Source: DATJGR01 sp963780795 (GTDB lineage Bacteria; Pseudomonadota; Gammaproteobacteria; Pseudomonadales; Azotimanducaceae). Taken from it: a stretch of 64,000 nucleotides of DNA. This document shows positions 56,756 to 64,000 of the stretch, in pieces. The DNA lies in the NCBI GenBank assembly GCA_963780795.1, contig CAWADH010000014.1, positions 1 through 64,000 of the forward strand. Reading direction: 5' to 3'. The notes beneath the pieces are model-generated. The model saw nothing but the letters and a program-made list of their open reading frames with translations. It was not told the origin of the DNA and ran no database searches. Positions within the stretch are counted from its first letter, which is position 1, and the number at the start of each line of letters is the position of its first letter. Position numbers and translations under genes: made by a program.

Positions 56756-56786
56756 AAAACCCGCCCACGTGGCGGGTTTTTCTTTT
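56756..56786 (+). terminator. Rho-independent terminator after the PEP-CTERM gene
   Basis: A 10-bp stem AAAACCCGCC / GGCGGGTTTT with loop CACGT is followed by TCTTTT, 21 bp after the PEP-CTERM stop. Together with the sigma-54 promoter it makes the gene a single-gene transcript. Confidence 0.92.
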
Positions 56787-57068
56787 GGGTGCGGAGAAAG
56801 AAAGACACATCCTACTCTGTCGGGTCAGTCGAATAGGTTTGTGAGCCGCCGTTTCATTCGGTCGGCGATGTAGAGCGCCAGGGCCTTCTTACGTCCCTGC
56901 GCGGAGCGCGCGCGCGTAGCGGGTGCCGGTTCTACCCAGCTGCTCGTCGCATGCGTGCGTCAATGTCAGTCGAAAGATACGTCCTACCGCAGTGTCGGCC
57001 CGCCGCTGTCGGAGTCGGGATGCTCAGGCGAATAGGCTCTGGGAAGGAATCGCACCACTGGCCTCAGC
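56787..57068. other. Gap with a possible minus-strand gene tail
   Basis: No intact gene. The minus strand ending at 56825 reads AQGRKKALALYIADRMKRRL then TNLFD and stop, about 30 residues that look like the C-terminus of a lost gene. The promoter of the AsmA gene must lie further right but was not identified. Confidence 0.3.
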
Positions 57069-59144
57069 ATGTGGACCCTTCACCGCGACGAACGCCAACC
57101 GGAATCGAGCGTGGTCCGATCGCCCGGAAGCCGCAACGGCACGTCCGCCCCTCAACGAGATCGGTGGGTATTCGTCGGTGTGGCCGCCGCTGCGCTATTG
57201 GGGCTGATCGTCGCCTTCGACTGGAACTGGTTGCGACGTCCGCTCGAAGCCTACGTCACTCACAAAACCCATCGTGAATTCACGATCTCCGAGCTGTCGG
57301 TGGAACTCGGATGGACTCCAAACATCCATTTGCGCGACGTCGTGTTCGCGAACGCGCCATGGGCCGGCGACGAACCGATGGCGAGAGTCGCGCAGGCCGA
57401 CTTCTCGGTATCGGTGGCGGAGCTGTTCCGCGGAAGGATCGTCGTTCCCAACGCGAGACTCTCGGATGCCGACCTCCGATTCGAACACCTGGCCGATGGG
57501 CGAAAGAACTGGATCCTCGCGCCGGCAGAAGACACGTCGCCGAGTCGCGTGCGGATCGGCAGCTTGTCGATGTCGCGCTGCGCGATCGAGTACGTCGACC
57601 ACGGTCTTTCTCTTGCGCTTGCGGCGATTGCGAACGACGTCGACGCCTCCAACGAGTCGAGTCCGTACACGACGCGCTATCGCTTTCACGGGCACTACCG
57701 TGATGCGGCGTTCCATGGCGATCTGCTGACTGGCAGCGCGGCGAGTTTTCAGGATCCTGCCGCGAAGCTTCCGATGAAGGGGCAGCTCGTCGCGGGTACC
57801 ACCACGCTGCGCGTCGACGGCTCGATCGCCGACATTGCGAAAACCGGCGCTGCGGATCTGAAGCTGCGAATCACCGGCGAAACGCTGGCGAACCTGTATC
57901 CGTTTCTGCGCCTGCCGCTGCCGGCGTCGCCGCCATATCGCATCGAAGGCCGCCTCGTCCACAGCGAGTCGCGATTCGATCTGCATGACATTCAGGGGTT
58001 GATCGGTTCGACCGATGTCGCCGGAACCGCGGCATATCTGGATCGTCAGCCGAGACCGTTGCTGCAGGTCACGCTGCACAGCGACCTGCTGAACGCGGCG
58101 GACCTGGGTCCGTTGATCGGCGTCACCACAAAGGCCGCGCAGACCACCGCACCGCCGACGCAGACGCAGACCCTAACGCGTGAAACCGCGAAGTCGCAGG
58201 AACGTGAGGCGACCGGCGATCGCATACTGCCTGTCGGCTCGCCCGATGGCGCCGGACTGCTACCGTCGGGCGAGTTCGAAGGTGGGCGGTTGCGCGCGAT
58301 CGACGCGGACGCCGAACTGCGCGCGAAACGCATCGTCGCGCCGGATCAGCTGGCCGCGGGCAACGTTCATGTGAGAGTGCACTTGCGGGACGGCGTCATC
58401 ACGCTGACGCCGTTCGACTTCGAACTCGCGGGCGGCCGCATCGTCGCTGTCATCGAAGTCGACGCGCGCGAGCCGATGCTCGCAGCGAGGATGAACGTCG
58501 GTTTTCAGCAGCTGCAACTGGCGCAGTTGCTGCCGCGTTCGTCGCTCGTCGTGGAATCGCAGGGTCTGCTCGATGGCGAACTCGCGCTGAACGGCACGGG
58601 CAACTCGGTCGCTGACGCGGCGGCGAACGCGGATGGGCACATCGACCTCGCGCTCGCGCACGCGCAGATCTCGAATCTGGTCGACGCGGCGGCCGGTCTC
58701 AATGGCGGCAAAGTTCTCCAGTTACTGTTGGGCGGCGACAGGAACATTCCAGTGCGCTGCGGCGCCGCCGTATTCAGCGTCGACGATGGCGAAGGGAAGT
58801 CGGAGGTATTCGTCGTCGATACCGAACAGACTCGCATCGACGGCGGTGGAACGTTCGACTTCGGAAACGAGCGGTTCGATCTCACCATCGCGCCGCAACC
58901 GAAGCACGCGGGCATCCTGTCGCTCCGCACACCGGTGCGGTTGCGCGGCACGTTCCGCCATCCCGGTTACGAACTCGACAAGAAGGGACTGGCGTTGCGC
59001 GCGGGCGGTGCGATCGCATTGGGTCTTCTCACGCCGGCCGCGGCTTTCGTTCCGCTCATTGAGACCGGCCCGGGCAAGGACGTGGACTGCGCGCGACTGA
59101 CGGACGCCGTGCTCCGGACTTCTTCTGCGCAGGCCGCCCGATGA
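57069..59144 (+). CDS. AsmA family envelope protein
   Basis: The 691-residue protein has one N-terminal membrane helix (VFVGVAAAALLGLIVAFDW, about residues 34-52) and a long beta-rich periplasmic part typical of AsmA/TamB-like lipid-transfer proteins: FTISELSVELGWTPNIHLRD near the start, and the C-terminal AsmA_2 segment (ARMNVGFQQLQLAQLLP, FDFGNERFDLTIAPQPKHAG, LRGTFRHPGYELDKKGLALR). These proteins act in lipid movement to the outer membrane or its assembly. The start is not certain; an ATG further in would remove only the cytoplasmic head. It is coupled to the YihY gene by a 4-bp overlap. Confidence 0.88.
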   Translation: MWTLHRDERQPESSVVRSPGSRNGTSAPQRDRWVFVGVAAAALLGLIVAFDWNWLRRPLEAYVTHKTHREFTISELSVELGWTPNIHLRDVVFANAPWAGDEPMARVAQADFSVSVAELFRGRIVVPNARLSDADLRFEHLADGRKNWILAPAEDTSPSRVRIGSLSMSRCAIEYVDHGLSLALAAIANDVDASNESSPYTTRYRFHGHYRDAAFHGDLLTGSAASFQDPAAKLPMKGQLVAGTTTLRVDGSIADIAKTGAADLKLRITGETLANLYPFLRLPLPASPPYRIEGRLVHSESRFDLHDIQGLIGSTDVAGTAAYLDRQPRPLLQVTLHSDLLNAADLGPLIGVTTKAAQTTAPPTQTQTLTRETAKSQEREATGDRILPVGSPDGAGLLPSGEFEGGRLRAIDADAELRAKRIVAPDQLAAGNVHVRVHLRDGVITLTPFDFELAGGRIVAVIEVDAREPMLAARMNVGFQQLQLAQLLPRSSLVVESQGLLDGELALNGTGNSVADAAANADGHIDLALAHAQISNLVDAAAGLNGGKVLQLLLGGDRNIPVRCGAAVFSVDDGEGKSEVFVVDTEQTRIDGGGTFDFGNERFDLTIAPQPKHAGILSLRTPVRLRGTFRHPGYELDKKGLALRAGGAIALGLLTPAAAFVPLIETGPGKDVDCARLTDAVLRTSSAQAAR

Positions 59145-60127
59145 AACGCCGGCCCCACCTCGCGCTCGCGAACTGGTGGAGTCTGATCAAAGACTCGGCC
59201 ACTGCGTGGTCCGCCGACTATGCGCCGAGCATGGGTGCTGCACTGTCGTACTACAGCGTGTTCTCGATGGCGCCGTTGCTGCTCATCGTGATCTCGATCG
59301 CCGGCCTCATCTTCGGAGAAGACGTTGCACGCGGCGAAGTGCTCGGTGGGTTGCGAGGTCTGATGGGAGAAGCGCCGGCACGGGCCATCGATGCCGCGCT
59401 CGCGAGCATGAGCAAGCCGACGAACGGGTTCGCATCGGCAGCGCTCGGCGGAGTGATGCTGCTGATCGGCGCTACGTCCGTCTTCGGAGAACTGCAGGAC
59501 GCGCTCGACCGCATCTGGCGCGCGCCCGAACGCGACCGCACCGGCGGATGGTGGAGGCTGGTGCGATCGCGCCTGTTGTCGTTCGGCATGGTGCTCGGAA
59601 TTGCGTTTCTGCTGATGGTGTCGCTCGTCGTCAGCGCCGGGATTTCAGCGCTCGGCAAATGGTGGAGCGGTGCGTTCGGCAGCTGGGAAGCGCTGTTGCA
59701 GATCGTGAATGCGGCGTTCGGCTTCGCGTTCACGACCGTGTTGTTTGCGATGATCTACAAGATCATGCCGCGCGTCGACGTGCGGTGGCGCGACGTCTGG
59801 TGGGGCGCCGCGATCACGTCGCTGCTGTTCAATGCCGGTCAGTTTCTGATCGGCCTTTACATCGGCAAGAGCGGGATCGCGTCGGGGTTCGGCGCGGCGG
59901 GATCGATCGCGATCATCTTCGTGTGGGTCTACTACTCTGCGCAGATCTTCCTGCTCGGCGCAGAATTCACCTGGCTGTATGCGCAGCGATTCGGATCGAG
60001 GCGGCGCGAGTCGGGCGACTCGAATCGAGAGGAACGGGACAAGTCCCAATCGGTTGCGAACGATTCGACGTTCCGATCAGCTCGTCGGAGCGAACAGATA
60101 CACGCAGGTGATGACCAGCGTCGATAG
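59141..60127 (+). CDS. YihY/BrkB family inner-membrane protein
   Basis: The 328-residue protein with about six membrane helices matches the YihY/virulence factor BrkB family: APSMGAALSYYSVFSMAPLL near the N-terminus, FGELQDALDRIWRAPERDRT, SFGMVLGIAFLLMVSLVVS and AGSIAIIFVWVYYSAQIFLL, then GAEFTWLYAQRFG. The hydrophilic tail of about 45 residues (NREERDKSQSVANDS) is ordinary for the family. The function is debated; a role in lipid transport with AsmA-like proteins is supported for related proteins, and here the two genes overlap by 4 bp. Confidence 0.92.
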   Translation: MKRRPHLALANWWSLIKDSATAWSADYAPSMGAALSYYSVFSMAPLLLIVISIAGLIFGEDVARGEVLGGLRGLMGEAPARAIDAALASMSKPTNGFASAALGGVMLLIGATSVFGELQDALDRIWRAPERDRTGGWWRLVRSRLLSFGMVLGIAFLLMVSLVVSAGISALGKWWSGAFGSWEALLQIVNAAFGFAFTTVLFAMIYKIMPRVDVRWRDVWWGAAITSLLFNAGQFLIGLYIGKSGIASGFGAAGSIAIIFVWVYYSAQIFLLGAEFTWLYAQRFGSRRRESGDSNREERDKSQSVANDSTFRSARRSEQIHAGDDQRR

Positions 60128-60196
60128 CGCAACGCCGGAGATCAACCCGTACCAGTAGAACAGCCAACGGCTTTCGCTTCGAAGTCTCGCATTCAC
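60077..60196 (-). CDS. Possible 39-residue single-helix membrane peptide
   Basis: GTG 60196, with GGAG 7 nt upstream, opens MNARLRSESRWLFYWYGL followed by ISGVALSTLVITCVYLFAPT and stop: a basic head and one membrane helix. The layout is typical of small membrane peptides. It is antisense to the last 50 bp of the YihY gene. No homology is known. Confidence 0.45.
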   Translation of the reverse strand: MNARLRSESRWLFYWYGLISGVALSTLVITCVYLFAPTS

Positions 60197-60342
60197 GATC
60201 GTGCTCCGCCGTCATCGTCAGGCGCCATACTAGTTGCCGCTTCCCGTACGGCGTGTAGTCCTTTACGCCGCTTGCGCTTCAGACTGGCGGACGCTCTGCG
60301 TGCGTTTGGACGAGTTCGTGCCGTCAGCAGGCTGGTTCGACG

Positions 60343-60933
60343 TCAAGCACTCCGAATGGACCACCCGAGCAGCAGCAGGCCGCTCGCGGCGATCCAACTT
60401 CCGGCAACGCGTATCGCGACGCGCGTCCAACCTCCGCCGAAGCGAACGCCGGCGGCGGCCGGCAGCGCCGTCATCGTTGCAACCGCGGTCGTGAGACCGA
60501 GCAGTGCGAGGACCACCGCGAGCGTGAGGTTCATGCCGGAGCCGTTCGAGTAGCCGTGCATCAAACCGAGCAGCGCGCCGAGCGCGGTCGTGGCCGCAAG
60601 CGGAAGCTTGGCGTCGAGCGCGATCAGAGCGCCCAATACGAGCAGCCACGACGCCGACACGATGTCGCTGCTTTGCGGCGTCAGCGCGACCAGTCCTACG
60701 AAGCTGCCCAACAGCCACGCTAAGGGGACGACGAAGAATGCGCGCTTGCCGTGGTCGGCGCCGCGCAGTCCACACAGCAGTGCGAGCGCGATGGCGGCCG
60801 CCAGATCTTCGGGGCTGGTCAGCAGATGCAGCAGCCCGTCGTAGAAGGGACCAAGTCCACTCGATGAGAGATGCGCTTGCGCTACCGACGGGGCTACGGC
60901 GACGACCAGTGCCCATCTGCCGACGTTCTTCAC
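60343..60933 (-). CDS. HupE/UreJ-like membrane protein
   Basis: This 196-residue protein with about six hydrophobic helices has the HupE/UreJ layout: a signal-like start (NVGRWALVVAVAPSVAQAHL), GPFYDGLLHLLTSPEDLAAA, ALLCGLRGADHGKRAFFVV and GALLGLMHGYSNGSGMNL with histidines in the membrane parts that suit metal binding. The GTG at 60933 overlaps the stop of the next HupE gene (GTGA). HupE/UreJ proteins are thought to carry nickel or other metal ions. It is the third such gene in a row. Confidence 0.85.
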   Translation of the reverse strand: MKNVGRWALVVAVAPSVAQAHLSSSGLGPFYDGLLHLLTSPEDLAAAIALALLCGLRGADHGKRAFFVVPLAWLLGSFVGLVALTPQSSDIVSASWLLVLGALIALDAKLPLAATTALGALLGLMHGYSNGSGMNLTLAVVLALLGLTTAVATMTALPAAAGVRFGGGWTRVAIRVAGSWIAASGLLLLGWSIRSA

Positions 60934-61568
60934 GCGAGTGCCTGCCACATGAAGAAGGCACCGCCGGCGGCGATGCCGAGACCGAGCGCGCGCAACACAC
61001 CGTTGCCCCACGGCCAACGGTGCACGGTTCCGATCGCGATGCCGAGTGCGTGCAGGCAACCGGTGGCAATCACGAAACCCATGCTGTACAGCAGCGCGTT
61101 CTCACCGTTCGGCAATTCGGTGCCGTGCGCGTGGCCGTGAAAGATCGCGAACGCGCCCACCAGCGCAGCGGCGATGACGAGCGGCGGTCGCCACGCGAAC
61201 AGCACCGCCGCGCCGAGCAGAATCGCCGACGCGGCGATGCCGATTTCGACGCCGGGCAGATGGACGCCGACGAAGCCGAGGAAACCGCCGATCGCCATCA
61301 CCAGCGGGAACGCGACCGGCAGCACCCACAACGCGGGCGCGCCGAGCTGCGCACCCCATAACCCGACCGCCACCATCGCGAGCACGTGATCGAAGCCGGA
61401 GATCGGATGCAGGAAGCCGGACAGGAAGCCGGCGGCCTCGTTGCGTTGTATGTGCGCGACGGCATCCGGCGCGAGCGCCAGCGCGATCAGCAGGATCGCG
61501 ATGCGCGACGCGCAGCGGCGCAGGCCGGTTATCGTATCGCCCATTGAACGGCGCATTGAACGGCTCAT
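60930..61568 (-). CDS. HupE/UreJ family membrane protein
   Basis: The 212-residue protein has the family signature after its signal: ALAPDAVAHIQRNEAAGFLS, then GFLHPISGFDHVLAMVAVGL (the HPxxGxDH nickel motif), LPVAFPLVMAIGGFLGFVGV and AIFHGHAHGTELP. ATG 61568 is chosen since it overlaps the stop of the upstream gene (ATGA); ATG 61556 and 61544 are possible. HPxxGxDH is the defining metal-site motif of HupE/UreJ, so nickel or cobalt transport is likely, although no urease or hydrogenase gene is in view. Confidence 0.92.
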   Translation of the reverse strand: MSRSMRRSMGDTITGLRRCASRIAILLIALALAPDAVAHIQRNEAAGFLSGFLHPISGFDHVLAMVAVGLWGAQLGAPALWVLPVAFPLVMAIGGFLGFVGVHLPGVEIGIAASAILLGAAVLFAWRPPLVIAAALVGAFAIFHGHAHGTELPNGENALLYSMGFVIATGCLHALGIAIGTVHRWPWGNGVLRALGLGIAAGGAFFMWQALA

Positions 61569-62569
61569 CGAAGAGCAGCGAGGCCGAGCAGCAACGCCAC
61601 GCGTTGAATCGTCCAGAACGCACCGAGCACGCCGACCGCGTATCCGGGCAGCCGCCGCACCCAGCGCGGCCAGTCGATCTGCAGAATCGCGAACGAGCGG
61701 TGCAGCGCGAGCAACAGCGCAATGAAACCGAGTTGGCCGATTTCCACGCCGACGTTGAAGCTGACCAGTGCCGCCGGCAGCGCCTGCTGCGGCAGACCCG
61801 CACCGGTCAATGCGGAGGCGAAGCCGAATCCGTGCAGCAGGCCGAACGCGAACGCCACGACCCACGGATGCCGGATGGTGAAGCTCGACTGGCCGCGCCA
61901 CACGCGGACGATTTCCGGGCCGAGAAACAGAATGCTCAGCGCGATGCCGGCGTTCAGCGGCAGCGCCGGCAGGCTGGCATAACCGAGCGTGGCGATCGCG
62001 AGCGTGATGCTGTGCGCCACCGTGAACGCGGTGATCGTCTTGATCAGCATCCATCGTCCGGAAACGATCAGCAGCAGCCCCAGCACGAACAGCAGGTGGT
62101 CAGCGCCGAACAGGATGTGGCGGATGCCTTCGCCCGCGTAAGCGAGCGAGCGTTCCCACCAAGTCTGCGAAGGGGCGATGTCGAGCCAGGGTTGACCCGG
62201 GCGGGCGATCGACGTGCGGGTCTGTCCGTCGGACGTCTCCACCCGAATCAGCACGTCGGTGATCGTCAGCTGCAAGCCCGGAAACTCGATGCGTTTTCCG
62301 GCAATTCCGCCGCCTTCGGCGCTGATCGTGCGACGTTCCAGCCTGGAGTCCGCCAGTTGCTGCACCAGCGGTCCGGTCACCGTGACCATCTCATGCGGCA
62401 GTTTCAGTACGACCGGCAGCGGCATGCCCGCCGACACGGGCGTGCGCCACAACACTTCGTAGCGGTTGTCGCCGGTCTGCCTGATCTCGAGATAAGCGGG
62501 ACGTGCTTCGTGGGCGAACGCTGGTCCGCAAACCAACAGTGCGATCAGCACGGATGCCAGTCGGCTCAC
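61565..62569 (-). CDS. HupE/UreJ-type protein with extracytoplasmic N-terminal domain
   Basis: GTG 62569 starts a signal peptide (RLASVLIALLVCGPAFA-HEA). An extracytoplasmic domain of about 150 residues follows (YLEIRQTGDNRYEVLWRTPV), then a HupE/UreJ_2 membrane domain with YAGEGIRHILFGADHLLFVL (G-x-x-H-I-x-x-G-x-D-H), ITAFTVAHSITLAIATLGY and LLHGFGFASAL. Conserved His/Asp in the helices point to metal transport. The start overlaps the isomerase stop (GTGA) and the stop overlaps the next HupE gene. Confidence 0.9.
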   Translation of the reverse strand: MSRLASVLIALLVCGPAFAHEARPAYLEIRQTGDNRYEVLWRTPVSAGMPLPVVLKLPHEMVTVTGPLVQQLADSRLERRTISAEGGGIAGKRIEFPGLQLTITDVLIRVETSDGQTRTSIARPGQPWLDIAPSQTWWERSLAYAGEGIRHILFGADHLLFVLGLLLIVSGRWMLIKTITAFTVAHSITLAIATLGYASLPALPLNAGIALSILFLGPEIVRVWRGQSSFTIRHPWVVAFAFGLLHGFGFASALTGAGLPQQALPAALVSFNVGVEIGQLGFIALLLALHRSFAILQIDWPRWVRRLPGYAVGVLGAFWTIQRVALLLGLAALR

Positions 62570-63520
62570 GGTTTCGCACCGTCGGGTGGAATCGGCAGCA
62601 GCACGATGTACTTTGCGCGCATCGCGTCGTAGGCCTTCTTCCACGCCATGGCTTTCTGTTCGCCGAGCCACGCGGTTTTGATGTCCGGCTCGATCTCTTC
62701 GAAAGCGGGTGTGCGCCCCGGCACCATCGAATCGACGAACACGAGATGCCAGCCGAAACCGGATTCGATCGGTCCTTGCCACGATCCGGCGGGAAGCTTG
62801 AACAGCGCCTGTGCGAACGCCGGGCCGAAGTCCTTCGCCAGCTGGTCCGGCGCGCGGTCGGCGTAGTACTCCTGCAGCATCGTCGGATCGCCGCTCGCGC
62901 GGCTCGATCCGATCGGTTGTCCCTGGAGCCGGAGCAGCGCGGCGGCTGCCTCGTCGCGCGCCCGCCCGCCGCGTGAGTCAGGCGAGAAATACAGCTGCCG
63001 GAACGCGATCCGACCGGGCAGCGCGAACGTCGCTGCGTTCGCGCCGAACCAGTTGCGCAGTTCGGTGGTGCTCGGCTCGTACTGGGCCGCGACGTCTTCG
63101 GAGACGAACTGCATCTTCTGCGCCATCCGGCGCTTGACGATCTCGTCGTCTTTGTCGAGCCCCATTGCGAGGGCTTCGCGGTAGAGGATTTCCTGCTTGA
63201 TCCTGTCTTCGATCAGCGCGTCGAATTCCTGTTGCGTCGGCTGCCGACGCCATTGCGCTTCGAACACCATCTCCAGCTGCCGCAGTTCATCGAGCGTCAA
63301 CTGAATCTGCTTCGGCGAACCGGACCCGGCCTCGTCGTTGCCCTGCAGGTACGCGTTCGCCGCGAACAGCACGACCCCGATCAGCAGGAAATGAACCAGC
63401 GGTTCGGACGCAATGCGCCTGACGATCCGCGCCGCGGCCGACCGCGGTGACCGGTCGCGGCGTGATTGCGTCGTTCAGATCGCGCAGGCGGTTCGTTCTG
63501 CTCCGGAACCGCCGGTTCAC
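62566..63520 (-). CDS. Membrane-anchored peptidylprolyl isomerase, PpiC type (one frameshift)
   Basis: GTG 63520 overlaps the previous stop (GTGA) and opens a short basic head; after a slip near 63420 comes a membrane anchor (PLVHFLLIGVVLFAANAYLQ), a SurA/PpiD-like helical region (FEAQWRRQPTQQEFDALIED, EILYREALAMGLDKDDEIVK) and a rotamase-like domain (IAFRQLYFSPDSRGG to GWHLVFVDSMVPGRTPAFEE). It would help fold periplasmic or outer-membrane proteins. A PpiC-like gene followed by HupE/UreJ genes is a recurrent neighbourhood in proteobacteria, and all genes here are translationally coupled. Confidence 0.85.
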
Positions 63521-64000
63521 TCCTTCGCATGCAGATCGGATGCCTGATCCTTCGGAATGTTCGCGGCGGCTTTGCCGAGATCGAACAGATCGGCGGGACC
63601 TTGCACCGTGTATTCGTAGTTCGCGTAGCCGAACTCGTTGCTGCGCGCGCCGATGTACTTGCCGTCGGCTTTGTAGAGTGTCATTTCGAGCGGCGTGTTG
63701 CCGAACATCGTGACGACCTTGCCGTTGGCGATCGAGTACGGCGCCGGCACCGTGTGATACGAGGTTGCCGCCAGGTCGCCGGATTCGCTCGGCAGCAATG
63801 CGCGGTCGCCGACGTACAGCGCTACCGCGTTGCCGGTTTCGTCGTAGCGCACCTTCGTTACACCGTTGGTCACGGTATTGCGGATCCACATCGCCTTGCC
63901 GACCAGCAACGTCTTCAACTCTGCGTCCGTCAGTGCGATAGCGCCGTTGGCGGTGAGATTCGCGACCGTCGTACCGGCGGGCGCCGCTTTGCGTGCCGAG
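63517..64000 (-). CDS. Secreted/periplasmic protein of unknown function (partial)
   Basis: The gene runs off the right edge. The visible 160 residues contain AIALTDAELKTLLVGKAMWI, VRYDETGNAVALYVGDRALL, VVTMFGNTPLEMTLYKADGK and NEFGYANYEYTVQGPADLFD, a beta-rich pattern of a lipocalin- or DUF995-like kind. No firm family was recognised. Its stop overlaps the isomerase start, so it is the first visible gene of the isomerase/HupE operon. Confidence 0.7.
   Translation of the reverse strand, partial: SARKAAPAGTTVANLTANGAIALTDAELKTLLVGKAMWIRNTVTNGVTKVRYDETGNAVALYVGDRALLPSESGDLAATSYHTVPAPYSIANGKVVTMFGNTPLEMTLYKADGKYIGARSNEFGYANYEYTVQGPADLFDLGKAAANIPKDQASDLHAKE

Overview
The window is GC-rich bacterial DNA with dense coding on both strands, short gaps and many 4-bp stop/start overlaps. 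A TonB-dependent receptor, Wza-type export lipoprotein, PEP-CTERM protein with a sigma-54 promoter, DUF6316 and DUF6306 proteins, and abundant acyl-CoA genes suggest a gammaproteobacterium (perhaps Steroidobacterales/Nevskiales-like). That placement is inference from gene content only. Many genes, above all in 1-16.5 kb, are broken by single-base slips with good homology continuing in another frame. These look more like uncorrected draft-assembly indels than real decay, so such genes are given as one CDS with the slip noted.

1-13.1 kb is a surface-polysaccharide locus. One minus-strand run makes and modifies a CDP-activated deoxy sugar (rfbF, PIG-L deacetylase, rfbG, cupin epimerase, SAF oxidoreductase, flavoprotein, glycosyltransferase). 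A second run has a C-methyltransferase, an NAD-dependent epimerase, another cupin epimerase, a Wza-like lipoprotein and an outer-membrane beta-barrel. A secreted protein of unknown role lies between them.

13.5-28.8 kb is mainly acyl-CoA metabolism. A small set (MaoC, CitE-like lyase, divergent acyl-CoA dehydrogenase) is followed by a gutted carbamoyltransferase pseudogene, an AAA/VWA pair and a flavin monooxygenase-like gene. A tight operon follows (MmgE/PrpD, two MaoC, CaiB transferase, CitE-like lyase, acyl-CoA dehydrogenase, nitroreductase, then a DUF4258/DUF2283 pair); it resembles itaconate- or mesaconate-type CoA-ester breakdown.

28.9-42.2 kb is the most unusual part. Around a TonB-dependent receptor sit TPR-sulfotransferases, a TPR-Asp/Asn hydroxylase, a TPR-2OG-Fe(II) oxygenase and an Asp/Asn hydroxylase fused to a sulfotransferase, together with a transglutaminase-fold TPR lipoprotein and a small exported protein. 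The same domains are reused in different pairings, which suggests a hydroxylation-plus-sulfation system tied to outer-membrane uptake.

42-51.5 kb holds ordinary genes: a DUF6306 ferritin-like protein, Suc-Fer thioredoxin-like protein, hydrolase, aminotransferase, LOG protein, short asparaginase, TonB-domain protein and two tandem D-aminoacylase-type amidohydrolases, ending at tRNA-Arg(TCG). From 51.5 to 55.9 kb there is a decayed insertion zone at this tRNA: two degenerate copies of its 3' half enclose a HAF-repeat protein, a secreted protein and fragments of a TPR regulator, a small phosphatase and a CBS protein. The sigma-54-driven PEP-CTERM gene follows, then AsmA and YihY/BrkB genes, and last a coupled operon of a peptidylprolyl isomerase and three HupE/UreJ-like membrane proteins. 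No rRNA, CRISPR array, transposase or intact integrase was seen.
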